DNA from: Tatumella ptyseos
GTDB lineage: Bacteria > Pseudomonadota > Gammaproteobacteria > Enterobacterales > Enterobacteriaceae
Reading direction: 5' to 3'
Length of the DNA: 64,000 bases
Assembly: GCF_030552895.1 (NCBI RefSeq)
Contig: NZ_CP130649.1
Coordinates: 2,418,001-2,482,000, forward strand
The notes below the pieces were generated by a model. That model was not told where the DNA came from and did not search any database. It saw nothing but the letters and a program-made list of their open reading frames with translations. Numbering within the stretch: the stretch's first letter is position 1; every line of letters starts with the position of its first letter. Position numbers and translations under genes: made by a program. Shown here piece by piece: positions 19,609 through 29,406 of this stretch.

Positions 19609-21033
19609 TTACTTTTTCTTCGCTTTAGGATTTGGCAAGTCGGTAATGCTTCCTTCGAAAACTTCCGCTGCCAGACCAATAGACTCGTGTAGCGTTGGGT
19701 GAGCGTGGATAGTTAATGCGATATCTTCTGCATCACAGCCCATCTCAATCGCTAAACCAATTTCACCGAGTAGCTCGCCGCCGTTTGTCCCAACGATGGC
19801 ACCGCCGATCACACGATGTGTCTCTTTATCAAAAATTAGCTTGGTCATACCATCTGCGCAATCCGAAGCAATCGCACGACCCGATGCTGCCCAAGGGAAC
19901 GTTGCCGTTTCGTAGCTGATCCCTTGTTCTTTTGCTTCTTTTTCGGTTAGACCGACCCAAGCAACTTCTGGCTCAGTGTACGCGATAGATGGGATTACTT
20001 TCGGGTCGAAATAATGTTTTTTACCGGCGATAACTTCTGCGGCAACATGACCTTCATGCACACCTTTGTGGGCCAGCATAGGTTGACCAACGATATCACC
20101 GATGGCATAAATATGCGGAACATTGGTACGCAGTTGTTTATCAACACGGATAAAACCACGTTCGTCGACAGTTACCCCAGCTTTCTCAGCATCAAGGTTT
20201 TTACCGTTTGGAACACGTCCGATGGCCACTAGCACTGCATCATAACGTTGTGGTTCAGAAGGTGCATTTTTACCTTCCATTGTTACATAGATCCCGTCTT
20301 CTTTCGCTTCAACGGCGGTCACTTTCGTTTCAAGCATTAAGTTGAATTGTTTACTGATACGTTTAGTAAACACTTTGACGACATCTTTGTCTGCTGCAGG
20401 AATCACTTGGTCGAACATCTCGACGACATCGATCGATGAACCTAGAGCATGATAAACAGTACCCATCTCAAGACCAATGATCCCTCCGCCCATCACTAAT
20501 AGGCGCTCAGGTACCGTAGTAAGGGCGAGTGCATCGGTTGAGTCCCATACGCGCGGATCATCATGTGGAATGAACGGTAAAGTAATTGGACGAGAACCCG
20601 CTGCAATGATCGCATTATCAAAGTTAATGGTGGTCGTTCCGTTTTCGCCTTCAACGGCAAGTGTATTCGCACCCGTAAATTTACCCAGCCCATTCACCAC
20701 AGTCACTTTGCGGCCTTTAGCCATCCCCGCAAGTCCACCGGTTAATTGCCCGATAACTTTATCCTTCCAGGCACGCACTTTATCGATATCCGTCTCAGGT
20801 TTACCAAAAACAATACCGTGAGCTTCCAATGCTTTCGCTTCTTCAATTACTTTAGCGACGTGTAATAATGCTTTAGATGGAATACAACCGACATTCAAAC
20901 AGACTCCACCTAGAGTGCTGTAACGCTCAACCAGAACGGTTTCTAAGCCTAAATCGGCGCAGCGAAATGCTGCAGAATAACCTGCAGGACCGGCTCCAAG
21001 TACCACAACTTGGGCTTTAATCTCTGTACTCAT
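19609..21033 (-). CDS. lpd: Dihydrolipoamide dehydrogenase (E3)
   Basis: FAD flavoprotein that reoxidises the lipoyl groups of the pyruvate and 2-oxoglutarate dehydrogenases and the glycine cleavage system. It has 474 residues, nearly identical to E. coli. FAD-binding GAGPAG near residues 14-19, redox disulfide in GGVCLNVGCIPSK near 42-54, NAD-binding GGGIIG near 182, and the dimer-interface histidine in HAHPTLHES near 445. Of two adjacent ATGs the second (21033) gives the E. coli start MSTEIKAQV and better spacing to AGAGG. It lies 220 bp after aceF and may also have its own promoter, as in E. coli. Confidence 0.98.
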   Translation of the reverse strand: MSTEIKAQVVVLGAGPAGYSAAFRCADLGLETVLVERYSTLGGVCLNVGCIPSKALLHVAKVIEEAKALEAHGIVFGKPETDIDKVRAWKDKVIGQLTGGLAGMAKGRKVTVVNGLGKFTGANTLAVEGENGTTTINFDNAIIAAGSRPITLPFIPHDDPRVWDSTDALALTTVPERLLVMGGGIIGLEMGTVYHALGSSIDVVEMFDQVIPAADKDVVKVFTKRISKQFNLMLETKVTAVEAKEDGIYVTMEGKNAPSEPQRYDAVLVAIGRVPNGKNLDAEKAGVTVDERGFIRVDKQLRTNVPHIYAIGDIVGQPMLAHKGVHEGHVAAEVIAGKKHYFDPKVIPSIAYTEPEVAWVGLTEKEAKEQGISYETATFPWAASGRAIASDCADGMTKLIFDKETHRVIGGAIVGTNGGELLGEIGLAIEMGCDAEDIALTIHAHPTLHESIGLAAEVFEGSITDLPNPKAKKK

Positions 21034-21224
21034 CATGACCTCTTATTCGATTCTCCGGGGATATTGCGCAATGACCCTTTGTGCAGTTATCTGCCCGGAA
21101 CCTATGTAATGCAAGAGTTTACATAATTGTTAAAATTGTGCAAACGAGATTGCGTAAAGGTTGGTTGTTTTGGGGATTAGCGCATTATTTCTCAATGAAA
21201 TCCTGACCAAATCCTTAATAAGAT

Positions 21225-21248
21225 TGAGGCCGGCAAGCGCCGACCTCA
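21225..21248 (-). terminator. aceF: Hairpin after aceF
   Basis: Minus strand TGAGGTCGGC, loop GCTT, GCCGGCCTCA: ten pairs with one G:U, 5 nt past the aceF stop. The tail (ATCTTATTAAGG) is only partly T-rich. It may attenuate read-through into lpd or protect the aceEF mRNA 3' end. Confidence 0.6.
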
Positions 21249-21253
21249 AGGTA

Positions 21254-23131
21254 TTACATAACCAGACGACGAATATCGCCCAGCACCTGACCAAGATAGG
21301 AGATAAAGCGTGCGCCTTCTGCACCATCAATCACTCGGTGATCAAACGAGAGTGAGAGTGGTAACATCAGACGTGGTACGAACTCTTTACCATTCCAAAC
21401 AGGCTTCATTGACGATTTAGACACGCCTAAAATCCCAACCTCTGGAGCATTAACGATTGGTGTAAACGAGGTTGTCCCTAAGCCGCCTAAGCTTGAAATT
21501 GTAAAGCAACCGCCCTGCATATCGGAGGCAGTTAATTTACCGGCACGAGCTTTCTTCGAGATTTCCATAAGTTCGCGAGAGAGTTCGATAATCCCTTTCT
21601 TGTTCACATCACGGAATACGGGGACGACAAGACCGTTCGGCGTATCAACCGCAACCCCAATATTGATATATTTCTTCAATGTCAGGCGTTGTGCATCTTC
21701 TGACAGGGAACTATTAAATCGAGGATAGGCTTCAAGCGCCTTCGCCACAGCTTTCATAATAAACACGACTGGCGTAATTTTGACGTCCAGTTTTTGTTTA
21801 TCAGCTTCCACATTTTGTTGCTTACGGAAGGCTTCTAGCTCAGTAATATCCGACTCGTCAAAGTGAGTAACGTGTGGGATGACCATCCAGTTACGGCTCA
21901 GATTCGCACCAGAAATTTTCTGAATACGACCTAATTCAACTTCTTCGATTTCACCAAACTTACTGAAATCAACTTTTGGCCAAGGTAGCATTCCTGGAAG
22001 TCCACTCGCCGCAGCAGGGGCTGCGTCGGCACGTTTAATTGCCTCTTTGATATAAGCTTGGACGTCTTCTTTAACGATACGGCCTTTACGACCGGTCGCC
22101 TTCACCTTAGCTAAGTTCACACCAAATTCGCGAGCAAGGCGGCGAATAACTGGTGTCGCATGCACGTAAGCACTATTTTCTGCAAACTCGTCCTTCGCCG
22201 TTGGCGCAGCGGTAGGTGCAGCCGCCGGAGCAGCTTTAGCTGGGGTTGGCGCAGCCTGTTTTTCTGGCGCAGGAGCAGGCGCTTTTTCAGCGGCCGGCGC
22301 ATCACTGCTAAAGATCATGATGGCAGAACCCGTACTGACTTTATCGCCAACTGCGACCTGAATCTCGGTAACCGTACCCGCGAAAGGTGCTGGAACTTCC
22401 ATTGAGGCTTTATCGCCCTCAACGGTTATCAGTGACTGCTCCAGCGAGACTTTATCGCCCACTTTTACAAGAATTTCGGTCACTTCAACTTCATCGCCGC
22501 CGATATCAGGGACATTAACGACTTGATTAGCTGAAGCCTTGGCAGCCGCCGGAGCTGTCTCTTCTACAGAAGGTGCGCTGGTAGGGGCTGTCGCGTCGCC
22601 CGCAACCTCGAAGGTCATAATCAATGAGCCAGTGTTTACTTTATCGCCGGTATCGACTTTAATTTCTTTCACTTTACCCGCAAAAGGTGCAGGCACTTCC
22701 ATTGAGGCTTTATCGCCTTCTACGGTAAGTAGTGACTGTTCAAGTTCGACGGTATCACCGACCTTGACCAAGATTTCAGTGACTTCGACTTCATCACCAC
22801 CGATATCTGGCACCATTACGTCTTTTGCAGAAGCCGCCGCCGGAGCGGAAGCTTTTTCTGCAGCAGGTTGAGCAGCTTCTGGGGCTGCTGCAACGTTTTC
22901 TTCCTCTTCAAAGACCATGATCAGTGATCCCGTTTCGACTTTATCCCCCGTCTTAACGTTAATCGCTTTAACCACGCCCGCTTGAGGTGAAGGTACTTCC
23001 ATTGAGGCCTTATCGCCCTCAACAGTAAGTAGAGACTGTTCGACTTCAACCTTGTCTCCAACTTTAACCAAGATCTCGGTGACTTCAACTTCGTCGGAAC
23101 CGATATCCGGAACTTTGATCTCAATTGACAT
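21254..23131 (-). CDS. aceF: Pyruvate dehydrogenase E2, dihydrolipoamide acetyltransferase, three lipoyl domains
   Basis: Core of the pyruvate dehydrogenase complex; moves the acetyl group from E1 to CoA. Its 625 residues comprise three lipoyl domains, each with an [10 protein letters not shown] lipoylation loop (lysines 41, 141 and 241), joined by Ala/Pro-rich linkers. Then comes a peripheral subunit-binding domain ([16 protein letters not shown] near 328) and the acetyltransferase domain with the catalytic [12 protein letters not shown] near 595. The start [11 protein letters not shown] fits the family. aceE is 13 bp upstream and lpd 220 bp downstream, all on one strand under PdhR control. 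Confidence 0.98.
   Translation of the reverse strand: MSIEIKVPDIGSDEVEVTEILVKVGDKVEVEQSLLTVEGDKASMEVPSPQAGVVKAINVKTGDKVETGSLIMVFEEEENVAAAPEAAQPAAEKASAPAAASAKDVMVPDIGGDEVEVTEILVKVGDTVELEQSLLTVEGDKASMEVPAPFAGKVKEIKVDTGDKVNTGSLIMTFEVAGDATAPTSAPSVEETAPAAAKASANQVVNVPDIGGDEVEVTEILVKVGDKVSLEQSLITVEGDKASMEVPAPFAGTVTEIQVAVGDKVSTGSAIMIFSSDAPAAEKAPAPAPEKQAAPTPAKAAPAAAPTAAPTAKDEFAENSAYVHATPVIRRLAREFGVNLAKVKATGRKGRIVKEDVQAYIKEAIKRADAAPAAASGLPGMLPWPKVDFSKFGEIEEVELGRIQKISGANLSRNWMVIPHVTHFDESDITELEAFRKQQNVEADKQKLDVKITPVVFIMKAVAKALEAYPRFNSSLSEDAQRLTLKKYINIGVAVDTPNGLVVPVFRDVNKKGIIELSRELMEISKKARAGKLTASDMQGGCFTISSLGGLGTTSFTPIVNAPEVGILGVSKSSMKPVWNGKEFVPRLMLPLSLSFDHRVIDGAEGARFISYLGQVLGDIRRLVM
22304..23128 (-). repeat. 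aceF: Three in-gene lipoyl-domain repeats with 300-bp period
   Basis: Modules of about 225 bp repeat inside aceF. Lipoylated lysines fall at residues 41, 141 and 241 (codons ending 23009, 22709 and 22409), so the spacing is exactly 100 codons. The [14 protein letters not shown] and [10 protein letters not shown] blocks are nearly identical. This is a normal family feature, but the exact period makes the region prone to recombination and misassembly. Confidence 0.9.
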
Positions 23132-23144
23132 CTACTATTACCTC

Positions 23145-25808
23145 TTACGCCAGACGTGGATTGACTTTGTCTGCATCAATATTGAATTTCTTAATCGCGT
23201 CAACAACCACTTGTTTGTCAACTTCACCACGTTTTGCTAATTCACCCAGCGCCGCAACAACGACGTAGGAAGCATCAACTTCAAAGTGATGACGTAAGTT
23301 TTCACGGCTATCCGAACGACCAAATCCATCGGTACCTAATACACGATAATCGCTGGCAGGTACATAAGTACGAACTTGTTCAGCAAATAGTTTCATGTAG
23401 TCGGTAGACGCAACGGCTGGCGCATCGCTCAGAACTTGAGAAATGTACGGGACGCGAGGTTCTTCCGCTGGGTGTAACATATTCCAGCGCTCACAATCTT
23501 GACCATCACGCGCTAACTCGGTGAAAGAGGTTACGCTATACACATCAGAACCAACGCCATAATCTTCAGACAAGATTTTCGCCGCTTCACGCACATGACG
23601 AAGGATGGCACCTGAACCCAGTAACTGAACCTTACCTTTATTGCCTTCCAGCGTATCAAGCTTATAAATACCTTTACGGATACCTTCTTCAGCACCTTCT
23701 GGCATAGCTGGCATATGGTAGTTTTCGTTCAGGGTCGTGATGTAGTAATACACGTTCTCTTGTGCTTTACCGTACATACGCTCTAAGCCGTCCTGCATTA
23801 TGACTGCGACTTCGTAAGCATAAGCGGGATCATAAGAGATACAGTTAGGGATTGTCAGCGATTGAATATGGCTATGGCCGTCTTCATGCTGTAAGCCTTC
23901 ACCGTTCAAGGTAGTACGACCGGATGTCCCACCGATTAAGAAACCACGGGCTTGTTGGTCACCCGCTGCCCAGCAAAGATCGCCGATACGTTGGAAACCA
24001 AACATTGAGTAGTAAATATAGAACGGAATCATCGGTAAGTTGTTGGTACTATATGAGGTCGCTGCCGCTAACCACGATGCACCAGCACCTAGTTCGTTGA
24101 TACCTTCTTGTAGGATCTGCCCCTTTTCGTCTTCTTTGTAGTAGGCTACTTGCTCACGGTCTTGCGGGGTATATTGCTGACCATTAGGGCTGTAGATACC
24201 GATCTGACGGAAAAGACCTTCCATACCAAAGGTACGAGCTTCATCTGCAAGAATTGGAACAAGGCGTTCTTTAATTGATTTATTTTTCAACATCACATTT
24301 AACGCACGAACGAAAGCGATAGTGGTTGAAATTTCCTTATTCTGCTCTTCCAATAATGATTGGAATTCGCTCAATGCAGGCATCTCTAACTCTTCAGTAA
24401 ACTCTGCTTGGCGCGTCGGCAGGTAGCCACCTAAGTTCTCACGCTGTTTATGCAGGTACTTATACTCTTCAGAATCTTCAGAGAAGGTCACATACGGCAG
24501 CTTTTCCAAGTTTTCATCGGTAACAGGAACATTGAAGCGATCACGAATATAACGCACGCCTTCCATATTCATTTTCTTCACTTGGTGAGCAATGTTTTTA
24601 CCTTCAGCCGTTTCACCCATCCCATAACCTTTCACGGTATGAGCAAGGATCACAACAGGTTTATCTTTGGTGTCTTGCGCTTTCTTAAATGCCGCATAAA
24701 TTTTCTTCGGATCGTGGCCACCACGGTTTAGAGACCAGATCTCTTCATCCGACATATCTTTGACTAATGCAGCGGTTTCTGGATAACGGCCGAAGAAGTG
24801 CTCACGGACGTATGCGCCATCACGAGATTTAAAGGTTTGGTAATCACCATCGACGGTTTCATTCATCAGTTGGATCAACTTACCGCTAGTGTCTTTACGC
24901 AGTAGCTCATCCCAACGTCCGCCCCAGATCACCTTGATCACTTCCCAGCCAGCGCCGCCGAAGATCCCTTCTAATTCATTGATGATCTTACCGTTACCTG
25001 TAACCGGTCCATCAAGACGTTGCAAGTTACAGTTAATCACGAAGACTAAGTTATCTAACTTTTCGCGAGTCGCGATGGTGATCGCACCTTTAGATTCAGG
25101 CTCATCCATCTCACCATCACCTAAGAAGGCGTACACGGTTTGCGCAGAAGTCTCTTTTAAGCCGCGATGTTCAAGATACTTTAAGAACTTAGCTTGATAG
25201 ATAGCACCTAGCGGCCCAAGACCCATTGATACCGTCGGGAACTGCCAGAAATCAGGCATTAATTTAGGGTGCGGATAAGAAGAAAGACCTTTACCGTCAA
25301 CTTCTTGACGGAAGTTATTCATTTGCTCTTCAGTCAGACGACCTTCAAGGAAGGCGCGAGCATAGACGCCTGGAGAGATGTGGCCTTGGAAGTAAACTAA
25401 GTCACCGCCATCTTTTTCGGTACGCGCACGGAAGAAATGGTTGAAGCAGACTTCATAAATGGTGGCGGAAGATTGGAAAGAGGCCATGTGTCCGCCTAGC
25501 TCCAAGTCTTTTTTAGACGCGCGTAGTACGGTCATGATCGCATTCCAGCGGATAGCTGAACGGATACGACGTTCTAAACTCGTATTACCTGGATAGGTAG
25601 GCTCTTCTTCCGTTGGGATAGTGTTGATGTAGTCTTTGATTGCGGATCCAGAGGCTACGTTCACACCACCATTGCGAGCCGCATTCAATACTTGATCAAT
25701 CAAGTATTGCGCGCGTTCAACACCTTCTTCACGGATGACCGATTCAATCGCCTGTAGCCAGTCGCGAGTTTCAATCGGATCCACGTCATTATGTAGACGG
25801 TCTGACAT
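23145..25808 (-). CDS. aceE: Pyruvate dehydrogenase E1 component
   Basis: Homodimeric thiamine diphosphate enzyme that decarboxylates pyruvate and acetylates the E2 lipoyl groups. It has 887 residues, the same as E. coli. The ThDP/Mg motif starts GDGEMDEPESKGAI near residue 229 and closes with INCNLQRLDG near 258. The C-terminal transketolase-like domain continues to the stop. ATG 25808 follows AAGGA by 7 nt. It lies between pdhR (about 100 bp upstream) and aceF (13 bp downstream). Confidence 0.98.
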   Translation of the reverse strand: MSDRLHNDVDPIETRDWLQAIESVIREEGVERAQYLIDQVLNAARNGGVNVASGSAIKDYINTIPTEEEPTYPGNTSLERRIRSAIRWNAIMTVLRASKKDLELGGHMASFQSSATIYEVCFNHFFRARTEKDGGDLVYFQGHISPGVYARAFLEGRLTEEQMNNFRQEVDGKGLSSYPHPKLMPDFWQFPTVSMGLGPLGAIYQAKFLKYLEHRGLKETSAQTVYAFLGDGEMDEPESKGAITIATREKLDNLVFVINCNLQRLDGPVTGNGKIINELEGIFGGAGWEVIKVIWGGRWDELLRKDTSGKLIQLMNETVDGDYQTFKSRDGAYVREHFFGRYPETAALVKDMSDEEIWSLNRGGHDPKKIYAAFKKAQDTKDKPVVILAHTVKGYGMGETAEGKNIAHQVKKMNMEGVRYIRDRFNVPVTDENLEKLPYVTFSEDSEEYKYLHKQRENLGGYLPTRQAEFTEELEMPALSEFQSLLEEQNKEISTTIAFVRALNVMLKNKSIKERLVPILADEARTFGMEGLFRQIGIYSPNGQQYTPQDREQVAYYKEDEKGQILQEGINELGAGASWLAAATSYSTNNLPMIPFYIYYSMFGFQRIGDLCWAAGDQQARGFLIGGTSGRTTLNGEGLQHEDGHSHIQSLTIPNCISYDPAYAYEVAVIMQDGLERMYGKAQENVYYYITTLNENYHMPAMPEGAEEGIRKGIYKLDTLEGNKGKVQLLGSGAILRHVREAAKILSEDYGVGSDVYSVTSFTELARDGQDCERWNMLHPAEEPRVPYISQVLSDAPAVASTDYMKLFAEQVRTYVPASDYRVLGTDGFGRSDSRENLRHHFEVDASYVVVAALGELAKRGEVDKQVVVDAIKKFNIDADKVNPRLA

Positions 25809-25909
25809 GGGGTATTCCTTATCTGTGTCTGTACATTGAAATTGATAACGCTGAGTAAAAGACCATGACGCATCATGATGCCGATCTCAGCTCTTTATAA
25901 CGAGATGAC

Positions 25910-26689
25910 TCAATTTTTTCGTTGCTGTAAGCGCCTTAATGAACGCTCACGGCGGGATTGCTCCCGGTTTCTCTCCAATAAAATCTCTTCGAGAAAAGCC
26001 AAGTGTGAGTTAGATTCTTCACGGGCTTTTTCAGGCTCTCGCGCAATGATTGCTTCATAAATCCTTGCACGATGCCCACTTACTTTCGCCAGCATATCGC
26101 GGCGAGAGTAAAGTAATTCAAAGTTGGAACGCACATTTTGCTTGAGTATTGGCCCCATTGCTCGGACCAAGTGCAGCAAGACCACATTATGTGCCGCTTC
26201 AGTGACAGTAATTTGATAATCAATAACCGCATCAGCTTCCGCGTCTAAATCACCACTTTCTTGCGCCTTCTGTATCGCCAAGTGGTAGTGATTAATTCTT
26301 GAAAGATCATCTTCCGTCCCACGCAGGGCTGCATAATACGCTGCTATACCTTCTAATGCATGACGCATTTCGAGTAAATCAAATTGGGACTCACCGTATT
26401 GCGCCAACAACCCAACTAAGGGATCACTGACGCTTTGCCACAGACTATCTTGTACGTAGGTGCCTCCACCATGACGACGATGCAATAATCCCTTAGCTTC
26501 CAAACGCAAAATAGCCTCTCGTACCGAAGGACGAGAGACATCAAATTGTCGAGCGAGTTCACGTTCTGGCGGGAGCTTCTCACCAGGCCGTAGTGTCCCT
26601 TCCATAATGAGGGACTCTACCTGTTGCTCTATAACATCAGAAAGCTTGGGCTGTCTGATTTTACTGTAAGCCATCATACTCGTAGTCAT
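25910..26689 (-). CDS. pdhR: Pyruvate-responsive transcriptional repressor PdhR (GntR family)
   Basis: GntR/FadR-type regulator that represses its own operon and respiratory genes; pyruvate releases it. N-terminal winged helix-turn-helix ([19 protein letters not shown] near residues 46-64), then the FCD effector domain with [17 protein letters not shown]. The ATG at 26689 has AAGG five nt upstream and gives [13 protein letters not shown], five residues longer than the E. coli start MAYSKIRQ, which corresponds to ATG 26674. A further ATG at 26725 would put the PdhR operator inside the gene and was rejected. It is first gene of the pdhR-aceEF-lpd unit and divergent from aroP. Confidence 0.93.
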   Translation of the reverse strand: MTTSMMAYSKIRQPKLSDVIEQQVESLIMEGTLRPGEKLPPERELARQFDVSRPSVREAILRLEAKGLLHRRHGGGTYVQDSLWQSVSDPLVGLLAQYGESQFDLLEMRHALEGIAAYYAALRGTEDDLSRINHYHLAIQKAQESGDLDAEADAVIDYQITVTEAAHNVVLLHLVRAMGPILKQNVRSNFELLYSRRDMLAKVSGHRARIYEAIIAREPEKAREESNSHLAFLEEILLERNREQSRRERSLRRLQQRKN

Positions 26690-26701
26690 TGCTACCTTTT
26701 T

Positions 26702-26720
26702 AAATTGGTCATACCAATTT
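26702..26720. promoter_or_regulatory. pdhR: PdhR operator (perfect palindrome)
   Basis: AAATTGGT-CAT-ACCAATTT: two perfect 8-bp half-sites with a 3-bp centre, an exact match to the known PdhR consensus ATTGGTnnnACCAAT. It lies 13 bp upstream of the chosen pdhR start, where bound PdhR would block transcription of its own operon. Strong evidence for conserved autoregulation. Confidence 0.92.
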
Positions 26721-27087
26721 TCCACAAGATGGGCTAAGCTAACAAAACATTTACCAACTGTCTATATTGCGTTCACTAAAGTAGGCTATAGATCAAAAAA
26801 ATGAGTCGTGATTTTGGCCTGCCCCCACCCTTGACTGCTATCCTACGAAAATACTTAACGCCCGCAATGATATCATGATCAAATAGGCCATCAGCCTACT
26901 TGGATAAAATAACTCACCAAAAAGCTCACTTTTGGCACGATATTATCCATATTAGATACTAAAAAAGAAGATTATTATAACTCTCCAACTTGCCCATTTG
27001 TTGAGATAGGCTCACAAATATCTAATAATTCGTCACATTCATCGTAGTAATTCACTGCCATAACCCCGTAAAATAAATGACACAGTC

Positions 27088-27105
27088 TGTCACATTCTCC
27101 TTACA
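27088..27105 (+). promoter_or_regulatory. aroP: TyrR-box-like site upstream of aroP
   Basis: TGTCAC-ATTCTC-CTTACA resembles the TyrR consensus TGTAAA-N6-TTTACA, with the essential G and C 14 bp apart and 9 of 12 positions matching. It lies 40 bp before the chosen aroP start. E. coli aroP is repressed by TyrR at boxes in this area. A single imperfect site, so tentative. Confidence 0.5.
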
Positions 27106-27145
27106 GCCTGAAATATTGGTCGAGAATCTTACGCATGAGGAATTT

Positions 27146-28498
27146 ATGAGCGAGCAACAAACAGGTTCGTTAAAACGGGGGCTGAAAAATAGGCATATTC
27201 AGTTAATCGCCCTTGGGGGAGCCGTCGGGACTGGACTCTTTTTGGGATTAGCACAAACCATCAAAATGGCAGGCCCTTCAGTACTGTTGGGATATGCGAT
27301 CGGTGGTTTTATCGCCTTCATGATCATGCGCCAATTGGGCGAAATGATTGTTGAAGAACCGGTAGCCGGTTCTTTTAGTCATTTTGCTTACAAATATTGG
27401 GGTAGCTTCGCCGGTTTCGCATCAGGCTGGAACTATTGGGTACTCTATGTATTAGTGGCAATGGCGGAGCTTTCCGCGGTAGGTCTCTATATCCAATATT
27501 GGTGGCCAGAAATCCCTACATGGGCTTCCGCAGCGGTATTCTTTATACTTATCAATGCCATAAATCTCGCCAATGTCAAAATTTATGGTGAACTAGAGTT
27601 CTGGTTCTCCATTATCAAAGTCGCGGCAGTTATTGGAATGATTGCTTTCGGTGCTTGGTTGCTCTTTAGTGGACACGGTGGACCTCAAGCTTCTGTCACC
27701 AATATCTGGGCGCAAGGTGGTTTCTTCCCACACGGCGTTGGTGGATTGATTACGGCAATGGTCATCATCATGTTTTCATTTGGGGGACTAGAGCTTGTGG
27801 GAATTACTGCTGCAGAAGCCGCAGATCCCCAACAAAGCATCCCCAAAGCGACCAATCAAGTAATTTATCGTATTTTGATCTTCTACATGGGCTCACTCGC
27901 GATACTGCTATCACTTTATCCTTGGACAAAAGTCATTGAAGGCACCAGCCCATTCGTACTGATTTTCCATGAATTAGGGGATAAATTAGTGGCAAATACG
28001 CTGAACGTGGTCATATTAACTGCTGCGCTATCTGTCTATAACAGCTGTGTCTATTCAAATAGCAGGATGTTGTATGGATTAGCGAAACAAGGTAATGGCC
28101 CTAAAGCATTACTCAATGTTGATAAACGCGGAGTACCTTACGTTGCATTAGGGTTCTCTGCACTGGCAACCGCCTTGGTTGTACTGCTTAACTATCTGAT
28201 GCCTGGAGAGGCCTTCGGCTTATTGATGGCATTAGTCGTTTCTGCCTTAGTGATCAACTGGGCTATGATCAGCATGGCGCATTTGCGTTTTCGTAAAACC
28301 AAGATCAAACAAGGCGTAACCCCGCGTTTCCCTGCTCTATTTTATCCACTTGGAAACTGGTTTTGCTTACTGTTTATGGTTGCCATTTTGGGCATCATGC
28401 TTACCATTCCAGGAATGGCTATCTCGGTATGGTTAATCCCAGTCTGGGTCGCTATTTTAGGTATTGGCTACTTTATTAAAAATAAAGCAGCACGTTAG
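27146..28498 (+). CDS. aroP: Aromatic amino acid permease AroP
   Basis: Inner-membrane proton symporter for phenylalanine, tyrosine and tryptophan in the amino acid-polyamine-organocation family. It has 450 residues with about twelve hydrophobic segments. The conserved first helix region is LKRGLKNRHIQLIALGGAVG, followed by GEMIVEEPVAGSFSHFA and FGGLELVGITAAEA. ATG 27146 (MSEQQTGSLKRG) follows TGAGGA by 5 nt. An in-frame ATG at 27077 would add 23 unconserved residues and cover the TyrR-like box. PheP is the closest alternative; the E. coli gene order (pdhR-aroP-ampE) favours AroP. Confidence 0.94.
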   Translation: MSEQQTGSLKRGLKNRHIQLIALGGAVGTGLFLGLAQTIKMAGPSVLLGYAIGGFIAFMIMRQLGEMIVEEPVAGSFSHFAYKYWGSFAGFASGWNYWVLYVLVAMAELSAVGLYIQYWWPEIPTWASAAVFFILINAINLANVKIYGELEFWFSIIKVAAVIGMIAFGAWLLFSGHGGPQASVTNIWAQGGFFPHGVGGLITAMVIIMFSFGGLELVGITAAEAADPQQSIPKATNQVIYRILIFYMGSLAILLSLYPWTKVIEGTSPFVLIFHELGDKLVANTLNVVILTAALSVYNSCVYSNSRMLYGLAKQGNGPKALLNVDKRGVPYVALGFSALATALVVLLNYLMPGEAFGLLMALVVSALVINWAMISMAHLRFRKTKIKQGVTPRFPALFYPLGNWFCLLFMVAILGIMLTIPGMAISVWLIPVWVAILGIGYFIKNKAAR

Positions 28499-28504
28499 AC
28501 ACTG

Positions 28505-28529
28505 AGGGGGATACGGGATCCCCCTTTTT
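28505..28529 (+). terminator. aroP: Rho-independent terminator of aroP
   Basis: AGGGGGAT (28505-28512), loop ACGGG, ATCCCCCT (28518-28525), then TTTT. It lies just after the aroP stop and just before the stop of convergent ampE, so it may also help end ampDE transcripts. Confidence 0.9.
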
Positions 28530-28530
28530 C

Positions 28531-29382
28531 TTACAAAACAACCCCTACCAATGTCAGTAGTGCAGTGATCAGAACAATCACTAGAGTAATCCTTTTTGCT
28601 AACGCTACAGCAACCCTTGGCATTTCAACTTTGTCTTTAGAAGGATCTCGTTCCAAAGAAAATTGCGCTAACACGGACAACACATGATATGGCTTATGTC
28701 TAAAATCGGCCATAAAGCGCCACCATGCAGGTAATGCTTTCTCGCCATGCCCTAAGAATGCATAAGCTAGCCCTACAATCCTTACCGGTATCCAGTCAAT
28801 CCAGAATAACAAGACATCGACGCCTGACTGCTCACGATGCTGAGAATTTTGCCTAGCCAACCATCCCTGCCACGCCCGTAGAAAAGCATAGCCTAGTAAA
28901 AAGACTGGCCCATAATTAGCCCCGACCACAAACCAGAATAGAGGCGCTAAATAAAAGCGATAATTGAGCCATAACAACGCGTTTTGTAACTCGCGTAAAT
29001 AGAGTTTATCGCTAATATGAGTGGACATTGGATGTATCACACTCAACTCTTCCGCCATAGCTTGATGACCCGTCACATCCTGTTGATTAGCAGAGTGTAA
29101 ATAGTCTCGATAATGTTGGCGGCTCTGGCCAGCACCAATACAGAGTACCCCTACGAGGATCCAAACAACGAGTGACACGACACCGAACAAAATACCTTCG
29201 ATTGAATGAAGAATTAACGTAAAAACTAGCATCACAAGCACCACTAAACCTACCGTACGGATTAACGAAAAGTGATGTTGCTTACGAAACAGTGGGAGGA
29301 GTCGATGTTCAAGCTGCCAGTGCTCCCCCCATTTGAATAACCGCTCGCAAATGAGAACGAGTAATAGCGTAAATAACGTCAT
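28531..29382 (-). CDS. ampE: Inner-membrane protein AmpE
   Basis: Membrane protein of 283 residues (284 in E. coli), with about four hydrophobic segments, two of them in the N-terminal half and one at the extreme C-terminus. It is encoded behind ampD, 24 bp away, as in other Enterobacterales. AmpE was proposed as a sensor linked to beta-lactamase induction; the role is not settled. It matches the E. coli protein in N-terminal TLLLVLICERLFKWGEHWQL. No ampC or ampR is present in the window. Confidence 0.92.
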   Translation of the reverse strand: MTLFTLLLVLICERLFKWGEHWQLEHRLLPLFRKQHHFSLIRTVGLVVLVMLVFTLILHSIEGILFGVVSLVVWILVGVLCIGAGQSRQHYRDYLHSANQQDVTGHQAMAEELSVIHPMSTHISDKLYLRELQNALLWLNYRFYLAPLFWFVVGANYGPVFLLGYAFLRAWQGWLARQNSQHREQSGVDVLLFWIDWIPVRIVGLAYAFLGHGEKALPAWWRFMADFRHKPYHVLSVLAQFSLERDPSKDKVEMPRVAVALAKRITLVIVLITALLTLVGVVL

Positions 29383-29406
29383 GACTTAACTCTACTCCCT
29401 AACTGA

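Larger units (their letters stand above)
26690..27145. other. Divergent control region pdhR-aroP
   Basis: Apart from the PdhR operator and a TyrR-like site (27088-27105), I see only AT-rich DNA here, with a 10-bp palindrome ATGATATCAT at 26867-26876. No gene is supported. Promoters for pdhR (minus) and aroP (plus) must lie here, but I could not place their -35/-10 elements with confidence. Confidence 0.6.

Noticed and set aside
25870..25881. GCATCATGATGC palindrome between pdhR and aceE
   Set aside because: A 12-bp palindrome can occur by chance in this much DNA and it matches no regulator site I know.
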